DNA of 64,000 bases, taken from positions 1-64,000 of the forward strand of contig NZ_JBQEON010000007.1 of NCBI RefSeq assembly GCF_052045245.1. Reading direction: 5' to 3'. The DNA comes from Burkholderia sp052045245 (GTDB lineage Bacteria > Pseudomonadota > Gammaproteobacteria > Burkholderiales > Burkholderiaceae). The translations under genes were made by a program, and so were the position numbers. Each line of letters opens with the position of its first letter. The stretch's first letter is position 1. The notes under the pieces are model-generated. The model was given only the letters and a program-made list of their open reading frames with translations. It ran no database searches and was not told the origin of the DNA. Positions 21,196 through 29,917 of this stretch are shown here, one piece after another.

Positions 21196-22065
21196 TCAGC
21201 GCCTGGCGAGCACGACGCCCACCAGCGCGAGCGCGAAGCCGGCGAGCTGGACGGTCGCGAGCGTTTCGCCGAACAGCAGGTAGCCCTGCAGCGCGGCGAG
21301 CGGCGGCGCGAGGAACAGCAGCGACGTCGCGCGCGCCGCGTTGCCGCGCCGCAGCATCCACATCAGCATCGTGACCGCGCCGCCGGACAGGAACACGACG
21401 CCCCACACGAGCGATACCCACAGCGCCGGCGCGCCGATCCAGCGGGTTTCGTGCAGCAGCACGACGAAGACGGCCGCGACGAGCGCCGCGCCAAGGTTCT
21501 GCACGGCGACCGCCGTGCGCAGGTCGTTTTGCGCGAGCCTGCCTTTCTGGTACAGCGAGCCGGCGGTGATCGAGCCGACCGACAGCACCGACACGGCCAC
21601 GACGAACCACGCGGGCGCGGCGCCCGGCGGCGGCGCGACGCCGCCCGCGACTTTCGGCGCGAGCACGAGCGCGACGCCGGCGAGCCCGAGCGCCATCCCG
21701 AGCCAGCCGCGCGCGGGCAGCCGCTCGTTGAACAGCGGGACGGCGAGCACGGCGGTGGCGAGCGGTTGCAGCGCGCCGAGCAATGCCATCACGCCCGCAT
21801 TCAGCCCTTGCGCGACGGCCCAGTAGCTGGCGCCGAGATACACGCCCTGCAGCAGCGCGCCGGCGATCAGGTGGCGCGGCCATTCGCGGCGGGCGGGCCA
21901 CGGCGCCCGGGCAACGAGCGCGACCGCGCCGAACAGCACGGCCGTGCCCGCGAAGCGCGCGAGCAGGAACAGGTTCGGGTCGGCGTAGGGCTTGATGGCC
22001 CGGGCAACGATGAAGCCGGTGGACCACAGCGCGACGAAAGCCGCGGCGACGAGCGACGTAAACAT
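21196..22065 (-). CDS. DMT/EamA-family transporter
   Basis: The product is a 289-residue inner-membrane protein with ten predicted helices in two EamA repeats. The N-terminal repeat has FVALWSTGFIVARAIKPYAD, and the second repeat contains LFLAPPLAALQGYLLFGE, a typical EamA ending. Such proteins export amino acids or other metabolites. I chose ATG at 22065 (MFTSLVAAAF) because the preceding 29 codons are Arg/Pro-rich and not family-like. No neighbouring gene points to its substrate. Confidence 0.85.
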   Translation of the reverse strand: MFTSLVAAAFVALWSTGFIVARAIKPYADPNLFLLARFAGTAVLFGAVALVARAPWPARREWPRHLIAGALLQGVYLGASYWAVAQGLNAGVMALLGALQPLATAVLAVPLFNERLPARGWLGMALGLAGVALVLAPKVAGGVAPPPGAAPAWFVVAVSVLSVGSITAGSLYQKGRLAQNDLRTAVAVQNLGAALVAAVFVVLLHETRWIGAPALWVSLVWGVVFLSGGAVTMLMWMLRRGNAARATSLLFLAPPLAALQGYLLFGETLATVQLAGFALALVGVVLARR

Positions 22066-22350
22066 GCGTGGCGGGCCGGGACACGGCCGGACGAATCGTG
22101 AAGTCGGCCAGTATCGGTCGAAGCGGTGCCGCCGTCTTGTCGGATTCTGCACTCGCGCGTGGCGGGGGCGGGATGCATGCGGCGGCCATGCGCCGCGCGC
22201 TGTTTCGGTGGCTTCGCGTCAGTTGCGATCGGCGGCTGCGGGCGCGATGCGTTGCAAGCGCGGCAGCGCACCGGCCGTCCGGCTATCGGCCGGCCGGGTG
22301 AAAGCGCCGCGGCATGAGGGCGCGCCGGCGCATTCGGAACGGCGGGGAGA

Positions 22351-22536
22351 TCAGTCGAGCGAGAACGTGTCGAGCGGCTGGTTCGCGCGCGCGTCGGTCG
22401 AGAAGCGTGCGGCGAGCTGCTCGTACAGACGGCGGGCCTCGTCGAGCGTCAGGTCGATCCAGTACGGATCGCCGGCCGCGTCGTTGAGCCGTTCCGGCGA
22501 AAACTGGATTTCGAGCACACTGCCTTTGCGATACAT
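22351..22536 (-). CDS. Small conserved-looking hypothetical protein
   Basis: The product is a 61-residue soluble protein that I do not recognise. It starts MYRKGSVLEIQFSPERLNDA at the ATG at 22536, with AAGAGGC about 8 bases upstream, and ends PLDTFSLD. Third positions are strongly G/C-biased, which supports coding. An upstream in-frame ATG at 22629 would add 31 residues but lacks a Shine-Dalgarno. Part of 22066-22350 and 22537-22752 carries no other gene. Confidence 0.55.
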   Translation of the reverse strand: MYRKGSVLEIQFSPERLNDAAGDPYWIDLTLDEARRLYEQLAARFSTDARANQPLDTFSLD

Positions 22537-22752
22537 TGCACGAGCCTCTTGATGGTCTGTCGTTCGGCGAAATGCGAAGTGTAGCAACCACTTGCCGCGC
22601 CGATTCGCGCGCATCGGGCAATACAGCATTTCGCTTTCGTGAAACGCGGATGAAACGACCTCGCTGCCGGACGCGCCGCCGTCAAATGACGGTCAAACGG
22701 GCGTAATACAATGCTCGGCTCACCCATTACCACTCGCCTCGGGCGCATTGCG

Positions 22753-23511
22753 ATGCTGGCGGAACAACGTCATCAATACATTCTGTCGGAGCTCGGCCGG
22801 TCGGGCGCGCTGTCGGTCGCCGAACTCGTGCGCTCGCTCGACGTGTCGCGCGAGACCGTGCGGCGCGACCTGAACGCACTCGCGGCGCGCGGCCTGCTCG
22901 TGATGACGCACGGCGGCGCGCTGGCGGCGGACCGCCGCGAGCCGAGCCTGTCCGAGCGTGAAGCGGCGAACGCCGAAGCGAAGCGCACGATCGGGCGGCG
23001 CGCGGCCGAATTCGTGCCCGACGATGCATCGGTGCTGATCGACTCGGGCAGCACGCCGCATGCGGTCGCGCTCGCGCTGGCCGACCGGCATCGGCTGTCG
23101 ATCTACACGAACGACTGGCGCACCGCATTCGTGCTCGCGCGGCGCAACGGCAATCGCGTGACGCTGCTCGGCGGCGAACTGTCCGACGACGAGGACGCGA
23201 CGTTCGGCCTCGATACGATTCAGCAACTGGCGCAATACCACGTCGATTTCGCATTCGTCGGCGCGGGCGGCATCACGGCCGACGGCGACTGCACCGACTA
23301 CTCGCGGCTCGCCGCCGAAGTGCGCAGCCGGATGATCGCGGCGGCCGGCACGGCGATCATCGTCGCCGATCATTCGAAGTTCGGCCGCGTGACGCCCGTG
23401 CGGATCAACGGCACGTCGGCCGCGCGCTACCTCGTCACCGAACGCACGCCGGACAAGGCCGTGCGCCGCGCGCTGACCGCACGCGGCATCGAACTGCTGG
23501 TGTGCGACTGA
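22753..23511 (+). CDS. DeoR-family transcriptional repressor
   Basis: The product is a 252-residue regulator. The N-terminal DeoR helix-turn-helix is at residues 5-57 (LSVAELVRSLDVSRETVRRD), followed by the sugar-phosphate-sensing DeoRC domain with LIDSGSTPHAVALAL and FVGAGGITADGDCTDY. An in-frame ATG 14 codons upstream (22711) is possible, but family length favours MLAEQRHQYI at 22753. DeoR proteins usually control sugar or nucleoside genes. None lies next to it, so its target is unclear. Confidence 0.85.
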   Translation: MLAEQRHQYILSELGRSGALSVAELVRSLDVSRETVRRDLNALAARGLLVMTHGGALAADRREPSLSEREAANAEAKRTIGRRAAEFVPDDASVLIDSGSTPHAVALALADRHRLSIYTNDWRTAFVLARRNGNRVTLLGGELSDDEDATFGLDTIQQLAQYHVDFAFVGAGGITADGDCTDYSRLAAEVRSRMIAAAGTAIIVADHSKFGRVTPVRINGTSAARYLVTERTPDKAVRRALTARGIELLVCD

Positions 23512-23615
23512 CGCGGGCCGGACATACAAGGTTCATCGAACCGTCATCGCACTGGAAGACCCGCAGTCAAGACTGACTCGTTCATCTCTATTGGCCGGCA
23601 CGCCAGGAGCAACGA

Positions 23616-25421
23616 ATGACCGTCAGCGTACGCAGCTATCTTTCCCCGACCCTGGTCCTGCTGGCCTTCGACTGGCCCGATGCGACGTCGCGTAGCGACT
23701 TCCTCGGCTTCGCGATCCGGCGCACGCCGGGCTTCTGGTCGGCCGACGGCAAGGCCCGGGCGCCGAACAGCTGGCTGCCGAACCGGCTCACGTTCGACGG
23801 CCCGGCCGCCGACACGCAGGGCGACGCGCCGACCGACCAGGCACCGATCCAGAAATTCATGTGGTGGGATGCGCGCATCGATCCGCAGGATCGCGATGCG
23901 TCGTTCCGCTACGACGTCTTTCCGGTCGTCGGCACGCCGGAGCACCTGCAGGTGCTCGAAGCGGAAGCCGGCGTGTGCGACGTCGTGCTGCCCGCGCACA
24001 TCGTGGACGGCATCGGCACGTGGTTCAACCGCGCGGTGGTCAGTTCGCAGGCGTTCGCGAAACAGGTGGCGGCGCTCGGTCTCGCGCCGAATGCGGCGCC
24101 GAGCGCGGCCCAGGCGCTGAAGCTGCGCACGTGGCTCGCGAACGACATGGAACAGGTGTTCGCGGCGATGCTCGACCCGGCATCGCGCGCGGTGTCGGCC
24201 GTCTATCACCTGACGGACACGCTGTGGGCATTGCCCGCATTCGACGCGTTCGGACGCCGGCACGGCGAGGCGTCGCTTGCGATCGTCTACGACGCGCACG
24301 CGACGGCGCGCAAGGGCAAGCCGCCGCTGCCGTCGCCGAACCAGCCGGCCGTCGATGCGCTGCAGGGCCTCGCGACGCTGGCGCCGCGCGACCGGACGCA
24401 CATCATGCACGACAAGTTCATCGTGACGGACGCGCCCGCGAACGGGGCAGCCGCGGCGGCAGCGGCGGCGACGCCCGCGCGCGTGCTGACCGGTTCCGCG
24501 AACTTCACGACCGAAGGGCTGACGGAGCAGGCCAACGTGCTGCATGCGTTCGATTCGCCCGCGCTCGCCGCGTTGTACAACGCGCGTGCGCACGCGCTGG
24601 CCGCGAATCCGCCGATCGCGGAGACGGCGAAGCTGTCGCCGGGCTGGTCCGCGCCGATGACGATCGGCAGCGCGCAGGTGCGTGTCGCGTTTTCACCGGA
24701 GCCGGCGGGGCAACGCACCGAGATCGATACGATCGTCGCCGCGATCGCGGCCGCGAAGCATTCGGTGTCGTTCTGCCTGTTCATGCCGACCGATGCGGCG
24801 CTGCGCGACGCATGCTTTGCCGCCGGCGACCGCGGCCTGATGATGTTCGGCCTGGTGAACCGCATCAACGTCGGCAGTGCGGCGAAGGCCGATGCCGCGC
24901 AGCACGACGGCCAGCCGCTCGATGCGGCGACGCTCGCGAACCTCGAGCTGTACCACCGCCGGCGCGATCATCGCGACGTGATCGATGCCGCGTATTTTTC
25001 ACCGGCGACGGTGCCGCAGGGTTTCGAGCCCGAGCTGCGCCTCTTTCCGGGCGAACCGGCGCCGGCTTATCCGCCGGTCGTGATCCATCACAAGTTCATC
25101 GTGATCGATGCGGAAGGCGCGAACCCGATCGTCTATACGGGCTCGGCGAACATGAGCCGCAATTCCGAGCAGTACAACGACGAGAACCTGCTCGAGATTC
25201 GCGACACGCGGATCGCGGCGATTTATCTCGCGGAATTCCTGCGGCTCTACGAACACTATCGCGCGCGGGCGCTGTCGATCGAGACGAAGCAGCGCGGCGC
25301 CGGTTCGCCCCGGCAACTCGCGCTCGCGCCGGATTCGAGTTGGGCGAAGAAGTATTACGTCGCGGGAAGCCCGGAAGAGAAGGCGCGGATCGCGCTGGCG
25401 TCGACTGCAGCGAAGGATTGA
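23616..25421 (+). CDS. Phospholipase D-like protein with two HKD motifs
   Basis: The product is a 601-residue PLD-superfamily protein. The first HKD motif is His265-x-Lys267-x4-Asp272 (HDKFIVTD), followed by GSANFTTEGL. The second is His491-x-Lys493-x4-Asp498 (HHKFIVID), followed by TGSANMSRNSEQ. Paired HKD motifs form one active site for phosphodiester cleavage or transfer. No signal peptide is visible, so it is probably cytosolic. CCAGGAGC precedes ATG 23616. Substrates in this family include phospholipids and nucleic acids, and I cannot tell which applies here. It converges with the TetR gene at only 12 bases. Confidence 0.85.
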   Translation: MTVSVRSYLSPTLVLLAFDWPDATSRSDFLGFAIRRTPGFWSADGKARAPNSWLPNRLTFDGPAADTQGDAPTDQAPIQKFMWWDARIDPQDRDASFRYDVFPVVGTPEHLQVLEAEAGVCDVVLPAHIVDGIGTWFNRAVVSSQAFAKQVAALGLAPNAAPSAAQALKLRTWLANDMEQVFAAMLDPASRAVSAVYHLTDTLWALPAFDAFGRRHGEASLAIVYDAHATARKGKPPLPSPNQPAVDALQGLATLAPRDRTHIMHDKFIVTDAPANGAAAAAAAATPARVLTGSANFTTEGLTEQANVLHAFDSPALAALYNARAHALAANPPIAETAKLSPGWSAPMTIGSAQVRVAFSPEPAGQRTEIDTIVAAIAAAKHSVSFCLFMPTDAALRDACFAAGDRGLMMFGLVNRINVGSAAKADAAQHDGQPLDAATLANLELYHRRRDHRDVIDAAYFSPATVPQGFEPELRLFPGEPAPAYPPVVIHHKFIVIDAEGANPIVYTGSANMSRNSEQYNDENLLEIRDTRIAAIYLAEFLRLYEHYRARALSIETKQRGAGSPRQLALAPDSSWAKKYYVAGSPEEKARIALASTAAKD

Positions 25422-25433
25422 CGCGCGGCGCGC

Positions 25434-26108
25434 CTACGCCGCGACGTACCGCAGCACGGAGTCGGCGATCGTTTCGCGATGCCGTGCGCGCAGCCGCGGC
25501 GCCGACGGATCGCGGCCGAACGCGGCGCCGAACGTATAGCGGTTCGACACGCGATGGAAGCAGAACGAGCTGATCAACAGGTGCAGGTCGAACGCGTCGA
25601 TGTCCTTGCGGAACGCGCCGCTCGCCGCGCCGCGCTCGAGCAGTTCCTCGAGCGTCTTGATGATGCTGACGTTGCGGTTCTTGAACGACTTCAGCTGTTC
25701 GAGATACTTCGCGCCGTGGATATTCTCGATCGATACGAGGCGGACGAAGTCGCGATGCTTGTCGTGATAGTCGAACGTGAATTCGACGAGCCGGCGCATG
25801 CCTTCGCGCGGCTCCATGTCGTCGACGTGCAGCTCCTGCTCGAGCGCGCGGATGTCGCCGTACACCTTCTCCAGCACGGCCTCGTACAGGCCTTCCTTGC
25901 TTTCGAAGTAGTAGTAGAGCATCCGCTTCGTCGTATTCGTACGCTCGGCGATCGCGTCGACGCGCGCACCGGCGAGCCCCATCGCGGAAAATTCCTGCGT
26001 GGCGACGTCGAGGATGTTGCGCTTGGTTTGCTCGGGATCGTATTTGCGCCGCGCATCGGTCGCAAGCGCGCGGCTTTCGGACGTGGCAGCCTTGCTTCCA
26101 GCTTTCAT
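25434..26108 (-). CDS. TetR-family regulator with RutR-like C-terminal domain
   Basis: The product is a 224-residue TetR protein. The helix-turn-helix is in GARVDAIAERTNTTKRMLYYYFESK (quoted without its flanks) and the C-terminal domain ends RHRETIADSVLRYV, resembling RutR-type regulators. ATG at 26108 (MKAGSKAAT) gives normal length. It lies 115 bases downstream of the FAD oxidoreductase gene on the same strand and may be co-transcribed with it and the lysine permease, controlling amine or lysine use. Confidence 0.87.
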   Translation of the reverse strand: MKAGSKAATSESRALATDARRKYDPEQTKRNILDVATQEFSAMGLAGARVDAIAERTNTTKRMLYYYFESKEGLYEAVLEKVYGDIRALEQELHVDDMEPREGMRRLVEFTFDYHDKHRDFVRLVSIENIHGAKYLEQLKSFKNRNVSIIKTLEELLERGAASGAFRKDIDAFDLHLLISSFCFHRVSNRYTFGAAFGRDPSAPRLRARHRETIADSVLRYVAA

Positions 26109-26223
26109 GTGGCTTTGTTGTGGGTTGGCGGCGGCATGGAGAAACGATTCTAGCATGGGGGAAATCCCCGCCCGGCCGACCTTCCGCTTCAATCGGCCGC
26201 GCGGTTTCGACTGCCGCCGCCGC

Positions 26224-27492
26224 TCAGCGCCGGTACGACGCGAGCGCGTCGCGGGCCTGGTAGGCGGTGTACGTGAGCTGCGCGGCGGCGAGGCCCGCGA
26301 GCCCGAACGTGCGCGTGAGCCCGAATGCGGCAAAGCCTTCCGGCACGGGCCGCTCGCCGGCCAGCGCGGCCGCGAGCGCTTCGCCGGCGACGGTGGTCGG
26401 CGCCATCCCGTGGCCGCCGAACGCGATCGCGTGCCACACGCCGTCCGCGTCGCGGCCGATCTGCGGCATCTTGTGCCGCGCGTAGCTCATCAGCCCGCCC
26501 CACGCATAGTCGACCTTCACGCCGTCGAGCTGCGGATACACGCGCAGCAGGTCGCGTCGCAGCAGCCGCGCGATCGCGTCGGGCCCGCGGTCGAGCACCG
26601 AGATCCGGCCGCCCCACAGGATCCGCGTGTCCTTCAGCGGACGGTAGTAGTCGAACGCGAAGCGCGTGTCGTAGATCGCGTAAGGCGCGTCGATGGCGTC
26701 CGGCAGCCGCGTGCCGAGCGGTTCGGTCGCGATCACGTAGGTCGCGATCGGCAGCACCGCCCGCTCGATGCGCGGCGACACGCCGCGTGCATAGCCGCCG
26801 CCGGCGAACACGACTTCCTTCGCGCGCACCGTGCCGTGTGCCGTGCGCACGACATGGCCGGCGCCCTCGCGCGCGATGCCGAGCGCGGCCGAGCGTTCGT
26901 ACACGCGTGCACCGCCGCGCGACGCGGCCGCCGCGACGCCGAGCACGTACTTGAGCGGGTGGAAGTGGAATGCGTTCGGCTCGAACAGGCCGCCGTAATA
27001 GCGCTGCGTCTTCAGCCGCGCGCGCAGCGCGTCGGTGGCGACCGGTTCCCAGTCGACGTTGAATTCCTGCTTCATCAGCTTGCGCACGCCGTCGAGCCGC
27101 GACGAATCGTCGAACCAGTTCGCGAGCATCACGCCTTCGTCGACGATGTCGCAGTCGATCCCGTAACGGGCGATCCGCGCGCGGATCAGGTCGACCGCAT
27201 CGACGGTGAGCCGGTACAGGCGGCGCCCTTCGTCGCGGCCGAGCGTGCGCAGCAGGTCCGCGTTGTCGAGGCTGTAGCCGCCGAACACGAAGCCGCCGTT
27301 GCGGCCCGACGCGCCGAAGCCGACCCGTTCGCCGTCGAGCACGACGACATCCGTCACGCCGCGCTCGACGAGGCCGAGCGCCGTGCACAGGCCGGCGAGG
27401 CCGCCGCCGACGATGCAGACCTGCGTATCGATCGTGCCGGTCAGTTGCGGGTAGGGCTGGCGGGTAACGGTGGCTTCGTAGAAGTTCTGCAT
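26224..27492 (-). CDS. FAD-dependent amine/amino-acid oxidoreductase (PuuB/DadA type)
   Basis: The product is a 422-residue flavoprotein of the DAO superfamily. The dinucleotide-binding motif is VCIVGGGLAGLCTALGL (residues 25-41), followed by GASGRNGGFVFGG, which in gamma-glutamylputrescine oxidase relatives precedes the FAD site. The C-terminal GGHGMAPTTVAGE closes the FAD domain. It probably oxidises an amine or amino acid to an aldehyde or keto acid with release of ammonia. It is followed by a TetR regulator gene and preceded by a lysP-like permease gene on the same strand, which suggests a lysine or polyamine use operon. Confidence 0.87.
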   Translation of the reverse strand: MQNFYEATVTRQPYPQLTGTIDTQVCIVGGGLAGLCTALGLVERGVTDVVVLDGERVGFGASGRNGGFVFGGYSLDNADLLRTLGRDEGRRLYRLTVDAVDLIRARIARYGIDCDIVDEGVMLANWFDDSSRLDGVRKLMKQEFNVDWEPVATDALRARLKTQRYYGGLFEPNAFHFHPLKYVLGVAAAASRGGARVYERSAALGIAREGAGHVVRTAHGTVRAKEVVFAGGGYARGVSPRIERAVLPIATYVIATEPLGTRLPDAIDAPYAIYDTRFAFDYYRPLKDTRILWGGRISVLDRGPDAIARLLRRDLLRVYPQLDGVKVDYAWGGLMSYARHKMPQIGRDADGVWHAIAFGGHGMAPTTVAGEALAAALAGERPVPEGFAAFGLTRTFGLAGLAAAQLTYTAYQARDALASYRR

Positions 27493-27586
27493 GTGATTCG
27501 GTGACTCGTAACGGCGGAAAACGGAACGGCGCGCGTCGATCTTGCCTGAACGCGCGCGCCGCGTCGAATGGGTTGTTTCAGCGCAC

Positions 27587-27612
27587 CGGCCGCCGTGCTC
27601 GGGCGGCGGCCG
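27587..27612 (-). terminator. Hairpin between lysP and the FAD oxidoreductase gene
   Basis: CGGCCGCCG and CGGCGGCCG form a 9-bp stem with an 8-base loop, 15 bases past the lysP stop. Without a T run it may only attenuate read-through into the downstream flavoprotein gene. Confidence 0.5.
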
Positions 27613-27627
27613 TTGCGCGGCCGGGCA

Positions 27628-29100
27628 TCAGGTGCCCGGCGTCGGGTTGACCGGGGCGACGTAGGCCGGATAGCCGGCGTCGGCCGTTTCGGTGGCGTCG
27701 GGCATCGCGTTGCGCTCGATCCACGGCGCGATCTCCATGTCCTCGTAGCGCACGAGACGGCATTTGCGGACCAGCGCATAGCCGAGCCAGATCACGAGGA
27801 AGAACGGCAGGCCGATGTAGGTCGCGGCGATGCCGGCCCAGTCGATCTTGTCGGCGAGGAACGCCTGGTAGTCCTGGCCGAGCGCGACGACCGCGCACAA
27901 CGCGAACGCGAACAGCGGGCCGAACGGGAACCACTTCGACCGGTACGGCAGCTGCTCGAGCCGGTAGCCCTGCTTCAGGAAACCCTTGCGAAACCGGTAG
28001 TGGCTGACCGCGATGCCGAGCCACGTGATGAAGCCGGCCATGCCCGACGTGTTCAGCAGCCACAGATAGACGGTCTTGTCGCCATACAGCGATGTGAGGA
28101 AGCACAGCGCGCCGACGGCCGTCGTCGCATACAGCGCGTTGCGCGGCACACCGCCCGGCGACAGCTTCGCGAACAGCTTCGGCGCGCGGCCTTCGACGGC
28201 GAGGTTGTAGAGCATCCGCGTCGACGCATACATGCCCGAGTTGCCGGCCGACAGCACGGCCGTCAGAATCACCGCGTTCATCACGCCGGCCGCGAACGCG
28301 AGGCCCGCGTGGCGGAACACGAGCGTGAACGGGCTGACACCGATGTCGGTCACGTCGCTCTTCAGCAGGCTCGGGTCGGTGTACGGAATCAGCACGCCGA
28401 TCACGAAGATCGCGAACACGTAGAACAGCAGGATCCGCCAGAAGATCTGGCTGACCGCGCGCGGGATCGTGGTGCGCGGGTTCTCCGATTCGCCGGCCGC
28501 GACGCCGATCATTTCGGTGCCCTGGAACGAGAAGCCCGCGATCATCGCGACGCCGAGCATCGTCGCCCAGCCGCCCGCGAACGGCGCATCGCCGATCGTG
28601 AGGTTGCCCCAGCCCGCGCTCGGGCCGCCCTGCATGATCCCGAAGATCATCAGCAGGCCGACGCCGACGAACGCGAGCACGGTCAGCACCTTGATCAGCG
28701 CGAACCAGTATTCGGCCTCGCCGAAGCCACGCACCGACAGCGCGTTGAGCGCGAAGATCAGCGTGAGGAAGATCGCGCTCCACCAGACGCCGGGCACGTG
28801 CGGAAACCAGTAATTCATCACGAGCTGCGCGGCGACGAGTTCGACCGCGAGGGTCACGGCCCAGCTGTACCAGTAGTTCCAGCCGAGCGCGAAGCCGAAG
28901 CCTTCGTCGACGAATTTCGAGCCGTAGGTCGCGAACGAGCCCGACACCGGCATGAACGCGGCCATCTCGCCGAGGCTCGTCATCAGGAAATAGACCATCA
29001 GCCCGATCATCATGTAGGCGAGCATCGCGCCGCCGGGGCCGGCCTGCGAGATCGACGCGCCGGACGCGACGAACAGGCCCGTGCCGATCGAGCCGCCGAT
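27628..29100 (-). CDS. lysP: Lysine-specific permease, 5' end lost in gap
   Basis: 490 residues are visible of an APC-superfamily amino-acid permease. The visible sequence begins IGGSIGTGLFVASGA, equal to residue 27 onward of E. coli LysP, and stays very similar throughout (SGSFATYGSKFVDEGFGFAL, YTDPSLLKSDV, STRMLYNLAVEGRAPKLF). About 26 N-terminal residues and the start codon are missing in the 50-N gap. The sequence on the far side of the gap does not continue the gene, so the true gap is longer than 50 bases or the join is wrong. It would import lysine with protons. Confidence 0.92.
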   Translation of the reverse strand: MGGSIGTGLFVASGASISQAGPGGAMLAYMMIGLMVYFLMTSLGEMAAFMPVSGSFATYGSKFVDEGFGFALGWNYWYSWAVTLAVELVAAQLVMNYWFPHVPGVWWSAIFLTLIFALNALSVRGFGEAEYWFALIKVLTVLAFVGVGLLMIFGIMQGGPSAGWGNLTIGDAPFAGGWATMLGVAMIAGFSFQGTEMIGVAAGESENPRTTIPRAVSQIFWRILLFYVFAIFVIGVLIPYTDPSLLKSDVTDIGVSPFTLVFRHAGLAFAAGVMNAVILTAVLSAGNSGMYASTRMLYNLAVEGRAPKLFAKLSPGGVPRNALYATTAVGALCFLTSLYGDKTVYLWLLNTSGMAGFITWLGIAVSHYRFRKGFLKQGYRLEQLPYRSKWFPFGPLFAFALCAVVALGQDYQAFLADKIDWAGIAATYIGLPFFLVIWLGYALVRKCRLVRYEDMEIAPWIERNAMPDATETADAGYPAYVAPVNPTPGT

Positions 29101-29150
29101 NNNNNNNNNNNNNNNNNNNNNNNNNNNNNNNNNNNNNNNNNNNNNNNNNN
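29101..29150. other. Assembly gap (50 N) truncating lysP
   Basis: This is a second run of exactly 50 N. The missing lysP start needs about 78 bases plus a leader, and the 160 bases to the right (29151-29311) contain neither that sequence nor any recognisable gene. The spacing is therefore nominal. Confidence 0.95.
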
Positions 29151-29311
29151 GTCCACGATCAGCCGAGTACCCGAATCCCGCAGCGACCGTCATCTCGGTA
29201 GCCACGACAGAAGCCAGCCAGGTCGAATCTCAACGCAACTCGCTTGCTGGACTCCGGGTGCGCCTCGGCGAGCACCCGACTTCCTCCATTCGACGTGCGA
29301 GCGCTTCGGAC

Positions 29312-29683
29312 TCAACCGATCTGCGACGCATGTCCGGCAACGACACGCCAGATGCTCCCCGATCGGCGCCACAGGCGCGTATAGGCGAACTTGCCATTGA
29401 ACGCGATGCCGTCGAAATGACCGGCAAGCGCCGCTTTCGTCGTCGTGAGGATCATCTCGCCGATCGCATTCGCCAGCGTCTCCTGACAGTCCAGCACTTG
29501 CAGACGCAGCAGCTTCGCGCGATGCGTGGACAGATCGTCGTGTTTCGAAATGACCTGCCCGCTCGGAATGGTGAAGATCAGATCATCGTCCAGCAACGCG
29601 TCGAGCGCGTCGACGTCGTTGGCGAGCATCGCCGCTCGAAGTGCGGCTTCATACGGTTCGATCACTGCACGAACTGCGTCCAT
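29312..29683 (-). CDS. SnoaL-like / DUF4440 NTF2-fold protein
   Basis: The product is a 123-residue small alpha+beta barrel protein. The pattern YEAALRAAMLANDVDALDAL, then LLDDDLIFTIPSGQ and a C-terminal W-RVVAGHASQIG strand, is typical of the nuclear-transport-factor-2 superfamily, group DUF4440. Members include steroid isomerases, polyketide cyclases and many proteins of unknown role. It lies alone next to the assembly gap. No function can be assigned. The 234 bases before the next gene carry nothing recognisable. Confidence 0.75.
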   Translation of the reverse strand: MDAVRAVIEPYEAALRAAMLANDVDALDALLDDDLIFTIPSGQVISKHDDLSTHRAKLLRLQVLDCQETLANAIGEMILTTTKAALAGHFDGIAFNGKFAYTRLWRRSGSIWRVVAGHASQIG

Positions 29684-29917
29684 GTCGGGGCCTCACACTG
29701 GTCCGAAGAATCCGGATTCCACGCATGACCGGCAAACGGGTCACGGTGTCCTTGTTTGTCCGGGCCGGTCAGTATGTGACCCCGCAGGGCGACACGCAAC
29801 GTCACGCAGACCCCGGCGCAGCCGGCTCCGCGCTGCGTCGTTACCCGAGCAGGCAGCGCCCGCAAGCCTCATCAATCGAACGCACCGCGATCACGGACCG
29901 CCAGGCGAGCCCGTCGG

